From Pirellulaceae bacterium (GTDB lineage: Bacteria > Planctomycetota > Planctomycetia > Pirellulales > Pirellulaceae), in NCBI GenBank assembly GCA_019636375.1, contig JAHBXS010000003.1:682001-746000 (forward strand): a stretch of 64,000 bases of DNA. Direction: 5' to 3'. Positions 56,136-64,000 of the stretch are shown piece after piece (within the stretch, counting starts at the first letter, position 1; each line of letters starts with the position of its first letter). The translations under genes were made by a program, and so were the position numbers. The notes below the pieces were generated by a model. The model was not told the DNA's origin. It made no database searches and worked only from the letters and a program-made list of their open reading frames with translations.

Positions 56136-58013
56136 ATGGTGGACATTCGATTAAAAAACGGGCTGAATCGACTGAAAGACTTCCTTTTTCCCGGCAGGAA
56201 ACGGAGGCGCGAACAACTCGCCTCGCTCAATCAACAGGTCGGCGAGTTGCAGACCGAACTGACCAACATCAGGCAGCACGTGAGTGATGTATCTCAAAAC
56301 CTGACCAAAATCGGCAAGCAAGTTAAAAGTGGCGACGAACTCACCGACAAAACGAAGGTTCAATTGGATACCGTCCAGCGCGAGCTTTCAGATCAACAAT
56401 CGAAACTCGCCACAGAAACTCATCGATTAAGTCAGCTTGCCACGGAATCCGGTAATCATATCAGGCAACTTCTTGAAAAAGTGGCTGAGATTGAGCATTG
56501 CAAAACCGAGCAACTTCAATTTAGCAAACAGCTTGGCCAACAACAGTTGCGATTTTCGGAATTAAACAACGAGTCAAAAGTTTGGCAAGACTCAACCGCG
56601 GCTTTGAGGTCCGAGTTGCAAAGACTGAGTGGACAACTTGTTGAAATTCAGCACACAATTAAACATGAAATTGAGTCCTTCCAATCCGTCAATCCAAGCG
56701 AAACGGCCGCAACGGTTGTGGATCAAAGAGTGCCGGGAATCATCGCGGAAACTGCTCCTGCTCTGATCGCTGACCAAGTTCAATCAATGATCCCCGACTT
56801 GTGCCATCAAGTATTCGATTCTCTACTTCAGGAAAGCAAAGTCGCTGATGGGATTGCTCATCAAAAAACGAATCTTGATCGACTTGAACAGCGCATGTCT
56901 CGGATAGAGAACTCGATTGAGGCGATTGCAAAAAGGCAACTTCAGCCTTCGCCTAATAACAGTTCTTCATCGGAAAAATCGGGCGAGAGGTCAGAGGGAA
57001 CCGCAGCTATCACGCCAAACACAAAAGCGACACCGAACACCACAAACCCTGCGGGAATGCAAACGAGAAATCTTGCAGAAGTGAAATCGAGCTTCTGCCT
57101 TCGGGCTTATGAGTGTTACGCTGAGGAAATGGCCGAGGCCCAGGCGAGATTTATTTATTTGGATGTAAAATCGATCCCTCGTTCTGGGCTCCATTATTTG
57201 CAGCGCACGCTACACGAGATTTTTGAAAATCAGTATAGTTTTTGTGAATGGTACCAAGAGCCTGGCTGTTGCAAACAAATGCCTTGCAGCCTTACCGGAT
57301 TTGCAAAAAATTGCAAACAGGGCCATTTATTTTCCCTTCGTATGGTCAAGTCTCACGATTTCGATTTGAGCGATCCCGTCTTTACAGAAAAAGGGGCGAT
57401 TCGCCGGATCGTGTTGATACGAGACCCGCTTTTTTCTCTAACTTCGTATTGGAATCTACAGGCCTTGCAGCACAATCACGAACTTTTGCAGCAACATGGG
57501 ATTGGGATGGCCAAAATAAATTATCTGCATGAAAAGCCGTTGTTGGGCATGGCATTCAAATTGATTGATTCTGTTGGAACGGTACCCAACGAAGATTCCT
57601 TATGGAAATGGCTGGAAAGCACGCGGGCCTATTATTTAGGTTTTATCGCCAAGTGGAGCAAACATGTATCCCGTGAATCGATTATCGATTATCAACAAAT
57701 TAACGATTTTCTAATTCGCACTTTCGAAGGAATGGTCCCTACGATGCCTGAGGACACCCGTGAACGATTTAAAAGCTGGGCAGATCGTCAGCAAGAATCA
57801 TTTCAACCGCGAAATGACCCTTTTTTCAGCGACAGTGAAAAGATGAAAGAGCATCTCAATCAACATGCTGATCTGTTCCGACAAGTTGCTGAGGAAATCG
57901 TGCAAGCGGACGATACCGGTTTGTTTGCCAACTGCCAAGAGCCAAATATCGAACCGCAAACTGTTCGACTCGATCAGTCAAACCCTCGCGATTTTATTTC
58001 GCGAGCGAATTAG
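56136..58013 (+). CDS. coiled-coil protein with C-terminal sulfotransferase-like domain
   Basis: 625 residues. After a basic N-terminus (FPGRKRRREQ), residues about 25-180 and 243-267 are long heptad coiled coils rich in Gln, Leu, Glu and Ser. A disordered Ser/Asn/Thr-rich linker follows at about 268-310. Residues about 335-590 look like a PAPS-dependent sulfotransferase: SIPRSGLHYL at 346-355 fits the 5'-phosphosulfate loop, and RRIVLIRDPLFSLTSYWN (RDP at 429-431) fits the 3'-phosphate motif. A cysteine-rich stretch (EPGCCKQMPCS) lies between. No signal peptide or membrane helix. It probably sulfates a polysaccharide or glycan while tethered in an oligomer; the acceptor is unknown. It stands alone, and similar coiled-coil fusions occur in glycan-modifying clusters. 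Confidence 0.75.
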   Translation: MVDIRLKNGLNRLKDFLFPGRKRRREQLASLNQQVGELQTELTNIRQHVSDVSQNLTKIGKQVKSGDELTDKTKVQLDTVQRELSDQQSKLATETHRLSQLATESGNHIRQLLEKVAEIEHCKTEQLQFSKQLGQQQLRFSELNNESKVWQDSTAALRSELQRLSGQLVEIQHTIKHEIESFQSVNPSETAATVVDQRVPGIIAETAPALIADQVQSMIPDLCHQVFDSLLQESKVADGIAHQKTNLDRLEQRMSRIENSIEAIAKRQLQPSPNNSSSSEKSGERSEGTAAITPNTKATPNTTNPAGMQTRNLAEVKSSFCLRAYECYAEEMAEAQARFIYLDVKSIPRSGLHYLQRTLHEIFENQYSFCEWYQEPGCCKQMPCSLTGFAKNCKQGHLFSLRMVKSHDFDLSDPVFTEKGAIRRIVLIRDPLFSLTSYWNLQALQHNHELLQQHGIGMAKINYLHEKPLLGMAFKLIDSVGTVPNEDSLWKWLESTRAYYLGFIAKWSKHVSRESIIDYQQINDFLIRTFEGMVPTMPEDTRERFKSWADRQQESFQPRNDPFFSDSEKMKEHLNQHADLFRQVAEEIVQADDTGLFANCQEPNIEPQTVRLDQSNPRDFISRAN

Positions 58014-58151
58014 CTTCAAAACAGGCGCTTCGTCAAGATTCAAGTTGAGCAGCGAGATGGCAGCGGAAGCCGTCAAGAGTTTCTGAAATTGACGCGACAT
58101 CCGAAAGTCTTGGCGAATTCTAAAACCCTTTATTGAGCACTGGCCGGACCT

Positions 58152-58610
58152 CTAATAGCGTACACCGGGCGCGGGGCTGTCCAAACGGCGATAGTGCAAA
58201 CGATATTCGGTTTGCGGCGTCGTGGTCGCTCGGCCTTGCCCTGTCGATGTGCCAATCGATAAAAAGTCGCCAATTAAATTGACTTGCCCGCCCACTCGCT
58301 CGTCTTCGTAATGAGTCGCGTGGCCGACGACGAACTCTTCCTCGCGCAGGACTTCGTAGCCCTGCGGGAAATGCTCGTGCATGATTTTATGAGCCTGATC
58401 GCGGAACCTTGTCGGCCAGCGATTGGTGTTGTAGGGGATTGCCACGATTCCGTAATCCGGATCTCGCAAAACGGACCGCGCCGCACAGCCACTTTGCAAA
58501 ACACCAACTGTCAACATGACCAATCCGAGCAACCAGCCCATCCGCACAGACGGCTTTTTCAAGGCCACGTTGTTGGTTTGTGAAACGACGGTCGACGGTG
58601 ACATTGGCAA
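58152..58610 (-). CDS. small predicted lipoprotein
   Basis: 152 residues, or 129 if started at the Met of MGWLLGLVML. A hydrophobic signal ending in the lipobox LQSGC predicts a lipid-anchored protein. The mature part has DPDYGIVAIPYNTNRWPTRFRDQAHKIMHEHFPQGYEVLREEEFVVGHATHY and a C-terminal TEYRLHYRRL strand. This pattern (YGIVAIP-N...R..A..lM..hFP.GY.I..EEEvv.G) occurs in planctomycete proteins of unknown function. No partner gene is evident. Probably periplasmic or outer-membrane. Confidence 0.8.
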   Translation of the reverse strand: MPMSPSTVVSQTNNVALKKPSVRMGWLLGLVMLTVGVLQSGCAARSVLRDPDYGIVAIPYNTNRWPTRFRDQAHKIMHEHFPQGYEVLREEEFVVGHATHYEDERVGGQVNLIGDFLSIGTSTGQGRATTTPQTEYRLHYRRLDSPAPGVRY

Positions 58611-58844
58611 AGCTGCGAATTGAGTAAGGAAAAAATGTTCGGAGACCTAAGAAGGAACTTTTTCGACCTGAGTCGTCAAAAATTGACACAAATCTGGAAT
58701 GGTAAATACAGGACCTTCTGTAATGCGGCAAGCCCGGTTTTAACCTACAAAAACCCTGAAAAGCCGCACTTAATGTTGCCGACACAACGATTTTTATCGC
58801 CTCAGCTTATGATTTTTGTCTTCTTCAGAAGACTTTTCGACGGG

Positions 58845-60389
58845 CTACCATCGAGCGGGGGTGTTTGGGGCGGGAATGGACCATTTGATGAAGTCGCGGA
58901 CATGCTCGTTTGAGGTGGGGAGGTCCTCGTCACGAAGGTACATCATGTGGCCGCTGCGGTAAGTCTCGAACCGCAGACGGTCGCGGAATGCACCGGATGG
59001 GTCGAGGTTCCACATCGTGTACTTGGCAGAAAAATAATCGGTCCCGCCATCGTAGTAACCAGCTTGGATCATCACCTTGAGCCACGGATTTTCGGCCATG
59101 CTGCGCCGGAGGTCTTCACCGGTTTGGTCCCCCGTGCGATCCCACGGACTTACCGGACCAAAAATGTTGTACGAAAGCTCCGTGCGATACCCCAGTTCAT
59201 TTCGCAAATAGTGATTGATTGCGGGAGTAAAGGAGTGGTTCCAAGAGGTCAACGCGGGATCGTAATCATAGACGACCCCCGCCGCCTCGCGATCGACGCC
59301 ACGATAACGGGCGTCCAGGCGTCCGACGGTCAAACGCTCATGCCGCAACAGTTCTTTTCGCCAACTGCTGATCGGCACCACTAAATTGTGATTCAAAACA
59401 AACTCGGGACTCACACCGGCATATTGTGCCGCGCGAGCCGCGATTTGTTGGCGTCGTTCTTCGTCCAGAAACCCGCCTCGGGCCAACGCCGGGAGAAGTT
59501 CATCGAGTGCAAACGCTTCGACTTCAGGCAAAATCTCTTCCAGATTGCGGCTTTGCAACGACTCATCGAGTTGACCGTGATACCAAGCCGTGGCGGCATA
59601 GTGTGGAAGGATCAAGGCCGCAGAAACCGGTCCTGCTCGTTCGATCCCCAGGCCCGTTGGCGAAACCAAAATCACACCATCGACGAAAATCCGATGAGCG
59701 GATTGCAGGCGACGCGCAAGACCTGCGACCCGGGTTGTTCCATAACTTTCGCCTTTGAGAATTTTTGGCGAAGTCCAACGCTCGTAATGCGTCACGAACT
59801 GCTCGATCCAACGGGCGAGATAATCGATGTCGTTGGTCACCCCGAAAAATTGCGTAGGATCGACTCCGGGGAGCGGACGAGAAAAACCGGTATTCACGGG
59901 GTCAATGTAGACCAAGTCGGTAACGTCCAAAATCGAAAACGGATTGTCTTCGACACCAAAGGGTTGAACTGGAAAGCCTTCCGCATCGATCTTGAGACGT
60001 TTGGGGCCGGTGTAGCCGATGTGCATCCAAACCGAAGCAGAACCAGGTCCGCCGTTAAACGAAAACGTTAACGGTCGCTGCTGGTCGTTCGCCTTGTCGG
60101 TTCGTTGATAATACACGTAAAACAAATTCGCGAGTGGATTGCCTTCTAAGTCAGTCACTGGCAAAGTTCCAGCGGTTGCCGAATAGCCAATCGTTTGGTC
60201 GCCGATGCGGATTTCATGATGACTGACCACGGGTGGACTTGCCGGTGACTCAGCGGCAGGCTCAACAAATCCTGGTTGATCCGCAGAAGGAATTGCGGAA
60301 GAAGTGACTTGGGCCGCACTTTTTTTTGCCACGAAAACGCCAGCGAGCACAAAAAGGATGATGGCAGAGGTTCGCCAATTGACCGACAT
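58845..60389 (-). CDS. secreted S10-family serine carboxypeptidase
   Basis: About 514 residues from the Met opening MSVNWRTSAIILF; seven earlier codons are open. The signal peptide is TSAIILFVLAGVFVAKKSAAQ. S10 features: LTFSFNGGPGSASVWMHIGYTGPKRL (oxyanion loop), LVYIDPVNTGFSRPLPG, and the catalytic-Ser region ILKGESYGTTRVAGLARRL (G-E-S-Y-G; family GESYAG). The Asp/His parts lie near VMIQAGYYDGGTDYFSAKY and YRSGHMMYLRDEDLP. It should remove C-terminal residues from peptides in the periplasm or outside. Divergent from the two-part hydrolase gene across 280 bp that holds two perfect palindromes. Confidence 0.92.
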   Translation of the reverse strand: MSVNWRTSAIILFVLAGVFVAKKSAAQVTSSAIPSADQPGFVEPAAESPASPPVVSHHEIRIGDQTIGYSATAGTLPVTDLEGNPLANLFYVYYQRTDKANDQQRPLTFSFNGGPGSASVWMHIGYTGPKRLKIDAEGFPVQPFGVEDNPFSILDVTDLVYIDPVNTGFSRPLPGVDPTQFFGVTNDIDYLARWIEQFVTHYERWTSPKILKGESYGTTRVAGLARRLQSAHRIFVDGVILVSPTGLGIERAGPVSAALILPHYAATAWYHGQLDESLQSRNLEEILPEVEAFALDELLPALARGGFLDEERRQQIAARAAQYAGVSPEFVLNHNLVVPISSWRKELLRHERLTVGRLDARYRGVDREAAGVVYDYDPALTSWNHSFTPAINHYLRNELGYRTELSYNIFGPVSPWDRTGDQTGEDLRRSMAENPWLKVMIQAGYYDGGTDYFSAKYTMWNLDPSGAFRDRLRFETYRSGHMMYLRDEDLPTSNEHVRDFIKWSIPAPNTPARW

Positions 60390-60469
60390 GAGCTTGTTCC
60401 TTGGATGCACTATTTAATACCCTCCCATTTTAACTCAAACAATGACCATTTGCAGTAAAATCCGTGCAA

Positions 60470-60515
60470 CCGTTCACGGAGTGAACGGCCACGTAGCTTT
60501 TCACTCCATGAAAAG
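60470..60515. repeat. two adjacent perfect palindromes in a divergent promoter region
   Basis: CCGTTCAC-GGA-GTGAACGG (60470-60488) and CTTTTCA-CTCCA-TGAAAAG (60497-60515). They lie between the carboxypeptidase (minus) and hydrolase (plus) genes. They could be operators or REP-type hairpins; the first resembles short palindromes common in planctomycete genomes. Confidence 0.6.
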
Positions 60516-60689
60516 GCGGGCACACTGAAGGGAAATTTCTTGACAAGCCGCTTGGCAATGTGATTCGCCAAAGAGGCAATTCGTTATGCCAAACGACGAT
60601 ACAGTAAACGGTTTAAAATCTGTTAGTCTCGACATGGATCGAGTATGATGTAGAAATCTCGACGGATCTAAGAATTTTGGAGTTCTCCG

Positions 60690-62822
60690 ATGCTCACCGC
60701 AAATCACGTCTTTGGTCTAACTTGGTTCGGCCAATATTTGGTCGTGTCGATCTGGGGCCTGTGCGTGATCGCTTCGTCTCCGGTGGGAGTCGCTCAGGTT
60801 CCCGATGGTGCCAAATTAAGGACGCTAGATTCTCATTTTCCGTTTAGTGTTCCAGCGTCGGCTGCGGAATGGGAGGAACGGGCCGAGGAGTTGCGTTTTC
60901 ATTTGCAGATGAGCTTGGGGTTATGGCCGTTGCCTGAAAAGACTCCTTTGAATGCCGTCGAGCATGGGACCATTGAGCTTGAGGACTATACGGTCAGTCG
61001 CGTTTACTTCGAGAGTTTCCCGGGCTTCTTCGTCACAGGCAGCCTGTATCGCCCCAAGGGTCAGGCAGCACCGGGGCCGGGGATTTTGTGCCCACATGGT
61101 CATTTTCGTAGTGGGCGATTTACGAAAGCAAGCGATCAAGAAATCGAGCGGATGATCAATTCTGGCGAGGAGCGCTATCCGGAAAACGCTCGGAGTCCAC
61201 TGCAAGCCCGTTGTGCTCATCTCGCGCGGATGGGTTGTACGGTGTTTCACTACGACATGATTGGTTACGCAGACAGCCGACAGATCTCCGAAGCAGTTGC
61301 TCACGGATTCGCCAAACAGCGCGAGGGGCAGAACGATCCGTCGGCTTACGCATTCTTCAGTCCACAAGCCGAACTGCATCTGCAATCGATCATGGGCTTG
61401 CAGACTTGGAATTCGATTCGGGCACTGGACTACTTAACCTCTTTGCCGGAAGTTGACGCGAGTCGAATCGGCGTGACAGGTTGCAGTGGGGGAGGGACGC
61501 AGACGTTTATTCTGGCGGCGTTGGACTCGCGAGTCACAGCGGCCTTTCCGGCGGCGATGGTCTCGACGGGGATGCAAGGTGGCTGCGTTTGCGAGAACTG
61601 CTGCAATTTGCGAACCGTGACGGGAAACGTCGAATTGACGGCATTAGCCGCACCGCGACCAGTAGCTCTTTCGGCAGCAAATGATTGGACGCGAACGATG
61701 CCGGAAGACGGGATGCCGCAACTTCAGGCGTTGTATGAATTGCTGGGGGTTCCCGATCACACCTTTCTTTCGGCATCATTGACTTTCCCGCATGGTTACA
61801 ACCAAGTCGCGCGGCGGGTGATGTACGGTTGGTTTGATCGGCATTTGGGATTGCAATGCAACCCGGACGGATTGACCTTAGAGCAAATTCATGCCGGTGA
61901 AATTCCAGAGACATCGCCGTTGTTCGAGCGTCCGATTCGGTTCCTGACCGATTCTGAGTTAACGGTTTGGAACGAAGAGCATCCCGCCCCGGCAACCGGG
62001 GTGGAGATTGAACATCAGGTGACTCAACATTGGCGCAAAGATCAAGGACAACAGATTGCAAAACTGTTCGAGGAAAATTCTCCTGACTTGAAACGTGCCG
62101 TGCGAAGTTTGCTGTGCGATTTGCCGGGTGGGCCTGAAGACGATCGTTTGCGGGTTCTTGAAGACGAATTACCAGCAGACCTCGAAGAAGAAGTCGATGG
62201 CCTCTTGGCGACGAAGATTAGCGTTGGAAATCGAACGGACACACCGGGTATCCGCGTGGTGGTAATGAAGGACAAGGCGTCAAAGCCGCCGCTCCGCACA
62301 TCAACGGTAGTGATCACATCGGACATAGGTAGCAGCGTCGCCCAGCCTTGGTTTCGCGAATTGATTCGTAGACAAGACTTATTGATCGTGATCGATGCTT
62401 CCCGATTCAGTCAGCCCAATAAACTGGTGAACAATGGCCGAGAGGCGGCGGGCTACACCTTCGGCTATAACCGACCGGTGGCCGCACGCCAAGCGCGGGT
62501 CATCGCCTGGATTTTAGACCATCTGGCTCCCGCCGAAGTTGAGAAACTGAATCTCATTGTGTTTGATGAAGGGGCGGCACCGGCGATTGGGGGCTTGGTG
62601 GCTTCTCGACGTGGGGGGACGAGTCGGGTGTTTTTGCCTGCCGAAATTTCGTTTTCCGACTTCGATTCATTTCTGCATTCAGATTTTTTGCCGGGGGCAA
62701 TGAAATTGGGAGACGCGGCAGGGTTTTTGAAAATTGCTCAAGCCGATGAAGTCGTCGTCATTGGTGAAGACCCTGACCAGCAAGCCGAGTCGCTGCGACA
62801 ACATCTTCTCAGGGTCGATTGA
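60690..62822 (+). CDS. secreted alpha/beta hydrolase, acetyl xylan esterase-like, with extra C-terminal domain
   Basis: 710 residues. The first 35 residues form a signal peptide (YLVVSIWGLCVIASSPVGVAQ). The catalytic domain (about 55-400) is an alpha/beta hydrolase of the AXE1/cephalosporin-deacetylase-like type: GILCPHGHFRSGRF, CTVFHYDMIGYADS, nucleophile Ser266 in GVTGCSGGGTQT, and the acid and His near NDWTRTMPEDGMPQL and FPHGYNQVARRVMYGWFDRHL. Residues about 420-710 form a second module with VVVMKDKASKPPLRTSTVVITSD and LLIVIDASRFSQPNKL, which reads as another alpha/beta hydrolase-like or flavodoxin-like fold lacking a clear Ser. Probably removes acetyl groups from polysaccharide outside the cytoplasm. 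GGAG precedes the ATG at good spacing. Confidence 0.85.
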   Translation: MLTANHVFGLTWFGQYLVVSIWGLCVIASSPVGVAQVPDGAKLRTLDSHFPFSVPASAAEWEERAEELRFHLQMSLGLWPLPEKTPLNAVEHGTIELEDYTVSRVYFESFPGFFVTGSLYRPKGQAAPGPGILCPHGHFRSGRFTKASDQEIERMINSGEERYPENARSPLQARCAHLARMGCTVFHYDMIGYADSRQISEAVAHGFAKQREGQNDPSAYAFFSPQAELHLQSIMGLQTWNSIRALDYLTSLPEVDASRIGVTGCSGGGTQTFILAALDSRVTAAFPAAMVSTGMQGGCVCENCCNLRTVTGNVELTALAAPRPVALSAANDWTRTMPEDGMPQLQALYELLGVPDHTFLSASLTFPHGYNQVARRVMYGWFDRHLGLQCNPDGLTLEQIHAGEIPETSPLFERPIRFLTDSELTVWNEEHPAPATGVEIEHQVTQHWRKDQGQQIAKLFEENSPDLKRAVRSLLCDLPGGPEDDRLRVLEDELPADLEEEVDGLLATKISVGNRTDTPGIRVVVMKDKASKPPLRTSTVVITSDIGSSVAQPWFRELIRRQDLLIVIDASRFSQPNKLVNNGREAAGYTFGYNRPVAARQARVIAWILDHLAPAEVEKLNLIVFDEGAAPAIGGLVASRRGGTSRVFLPAEISFSDFDSFLHSDFLPGAMKLGDAAGFLKIAQADEVVVIGEDPDQQAESLRQHLLRVD

Positions 62823-62828
62823 ATCGGG

Positions 62829-62977
62829 GACAAAAAAGGAACACGCATTATTCATCGCCATCATCCAGCCTGTCAAATTGGACTGCCTCGGAGGTGTTGG
62901 CCAAATACAAAAAGCAGGGGACCTGTCCAATTTAATCCCGCCTTTTTGCAGGGACAAATAATATCTGTCCTTTTTTC
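62829..62977. repeat. palindromic MITE/REP-like element, copy 3
   Basis: Left terminus GACAAAAAAGGAACACGCAT and right terminus ATATCTGTCCTTTTTTC are inverted. The interior TGTCAAATTGGACTGCC ... TTGGCCAAATACAAAAAGCAGGGGACCTGTCC matches copy 2 closely. Begins seven bp after the hydrolase stop, so it may influence termination. Confidence 0.7.
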
Positions 62978-63113
62978 CTTTCTCCTTTCTTTTTCCTTTT
63001 TCCGGTAGATTCGTCAGTTCGACAACGGTAAAGGACCTGAAGGGCGTTTTTATTGGTAAAAGATGATGGGTAAAAGATGTTGCGCGTGGTTTGTTGTGGT
63101 TTTGACTGAGGAA

Positions 63114-63305
63114 ATGTAGCGAGGAACCTAACGAACCGCCGGACAGGCCGGGCGGGATTCTCTTTGAGGTCTTGGGGCGGAGTTGTATGTAGCGAAAAGC
63201 CTAAGGAACCGCCGGACGAGCCGGACGGGATTTTTTTGAGGAATTGGGGGGAGGTTGGATGTAGCGAGAAACCGAAAAATCCGCCGAACAGGTCGACGGG
63301 ATTGT
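63114..63305 (+). repeat. 72-73-bp tandem repeat, 2.6 copies
   Basis: Units start at 63114, 63187 and 63259 with ATGTAGCGA and share RAACCGCCGGACRGGCCGG-type cores and GAGG-TTGGGG tails. The unit is not a multiple of three between all copies, but one plus-strand frame reads CSEKPKEPPDEPDGIFLRNW and then GEVGCSEKPKNPPNRSTG. No start signal; probably not a gene. A single related copy lies at 3223-3250. Confidence 0.8.
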
Positions 63306-63348
63306 GCAATTTTAGAGGCCAAAAATTTCTCGCGAACGTTCGAGTTCC

Positions 63349-63378
63349 TTCATCTTTTACCCAACATCTTTTACCAAA
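63349..63378. repeat. 30-bp repeat (GGTAAAAGATG doublet), inverted relative to 284-313
   Basis: Exact reverse complement of 284-313, itself a doublet of GGTAAAAGATG. A third, nearly identical copy in the same orientation as 284-313 lies at 63053-63082. The surrounding 62978-63525 holds no supported gene. Confidence 0.85.
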
Positions 63379-63525
63379 TTCTTGCACGATTCCGTCAATT
63401 CGGCGGGGCAGTTGTACCGGCAAAAATCACTCTGGCTCACCCTTAAACGATGAAAAGGTATGGAGCACGGGTAAACGACTTCACACTTGAGGAAGATGAA
63501 TTGCTCTCAATACTCTGCGATTGAA

Positions 63526-63996
63526 TTACGACGCTGAGTCTTCGATCAAGGCCAGTAGAATTGCTTCCATCTGTTCATAAGAATAGGCACCAACCTTCAT
63601 CATCCGAACTTTGCCTTGTCGATCAATGAACAGTGTCGTGGGGTAACCGCGAAACTGAGGTACGAGCCGTTGTGTATACTCATTTCCGAGAGCACAGATG
63701 TAGTTGATTTTGTTTTTCTTGGCAAAGTCTACGACCGATTTGACCTTTTCCTCATCGGTCTCCTTTTTTTCGTAAGCGAGGCCGACGATTTCGAGGTCAG
63801 AATAATATTTTTCTTTGAGGGCGATGTACGAAGGGATTTCTTTGCGGCAGGGTGGGCACCAAGTCCCCCAAAAGTCCACGATCACGACCTTGCCTTGAAG
63901 ACTGTTAAGAGAGATCGGTTGATTTTTGACATCTGATTGATTGAAGTCAAAAGGGAAGGTCTCGAACTTGTCCATTTGCGCTCGAGCCCATTTCAT
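63526..63996 (-). CDS. TlpA-like thioredoxin-fold protein, 5' end cut by window
   Basis: At least 156 residues; the frame begins four bases from the window edge, so an N-terminal part, possibly a signal peptide or larger domain, is probably missing. The thioredoxin/AhpC-TSA fold is clear: VKNQPISLNSLQGKVVIVDFWGTWCPPCRKEIPSYIALKEKY with the redox-active W-C-P-P-C, then LEIVGLAYEKKETDEEKVKSVVDFA, a cis-Pro-like FRGYPTTLFIDRQGKVRMMKVGAYSYEQM and a C-terminal helix. Proteins of this type reduce or shuttle disulfides in the periplasm, or belong to larger redoxin proteins in planctomycetes. No neighbours are visible to refine the role. Confidence 0.85.
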   Translation of the reverse strand: MKWARAQMDKFETFPFDFNQSDVKNQPISLNSLQGKVVIVDFWGTWCPPCRKEIPSYIALKEKYYSDLEIVGLAYEKKETDEEKVKSVVDFAKKNKINYICALGNEYTQRLVPQFRGYPTTLFIDRQGKVRMMKVGAYSYEQMEAILLALIEDSAS

Positions 63997-64000
63997 ATTT

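Noticed and set aside
63114..63305. Tandem repeat considered as CRISPR
   Set aside because: No spacers: units are contiguous and similar over their whole length; no cas genes.

Overview
The window reads as a chromosomal segment of a planctomycete, probably of the Pirellula/Rhodopirellula side of the phylum. This is inferred from gene content, not from a marker gene. The pointers are: a formylmethanofuran dehydrogenase-type subunit B (H4MPT-linked C1 chemistry) in an otherwise bacterial gene set; a very long secretin; a BON-domain exported protein; a long CsrA; a PhoH-PgpH-YbeY-CorC operon; a membrane-anchored Ser/Thr kinase; a fused GlcD-GlcF-like oxidase; and many palindromic REP-type repeats. 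Genes are mostly short operons separated by sizeable intergenic stretches.

Layout. 1-3.5 kb is repeat-rich and gene-poor, with one secreted LTxxQ-like protein and decayed frames. 3.5-19.3 kb is core-like: yacG, aldo/keto reductase, cytochrome P450, a class II photolyase fused to a renalase-like flavoprotein, an OxyR-type regulator, accB-accC, secretin plus lipoprotein, csrA and a BON protein. 19.3-27.1 kb holds astA with an astC-like aminotransferase, then phoH-pgpH-ybeY-corC. 27.1-32 kb is the accessory zone: a complete BamHI-like type II restriction-modification system (controller, endonuclease, methyltransferase, matching operators) lying between two decayed RAYT transposase remnants, followed by an intact ISAs1-family element with 10-bp target duplication. 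32-42 kb has a Ser/Thr kinase, a stand-alone selenocysteine tRNA, a trypsin-like protease, transaldolase, a Gfo/Idh/MocA oxidoreductase and the GlcD-GlcF fusion. 42-47.6 kb has a GT-C-like membrane protein bracketed by two copies of a 98-bp palindrome, an SLC13 permease and a phosphate/polyanion-type porin. 47.7-56 kb is amino-acid and C1 catabolism: a secreted FAD oxidoreductase, fhcB, astD, then hutG-hutI-hutF. 56-64 kb holds a coiled-coil/sulfotransferase-like protein, a lipoprotein, an S10 carboxypeptidase, a two-part alpha/beta hydrolase, another repeat cluster and a TlpA-like thioredoxin cut by the window end.

How genes combine. AstA, AstC-like and AstD supply three of the five arginine succinyltransferase steps to glutamate. 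HutF, HutG and HutI take imidazolonepropionate to glutamate plus formate, and FhcB belongs to the complex that makes formate from formyl-methanofuran in H4MPT-using bacteria. The BamHI-like system carries its own transcription timing circuit: the controller operator sits at both the controller/endonuclease promoter and the methyltransferase promoter.

The most notable items are the BamHI-like system with its shared operators, a palindromic element family with inverted ends (three full copies plus half copies, one beside a RAYT pseudogene), the isolated tRNA-Sec, the photolyase-renalase fusion, and the coiled-coil sulfotransferase-like protein. All calls rest on reading the sequence; no database search was run.
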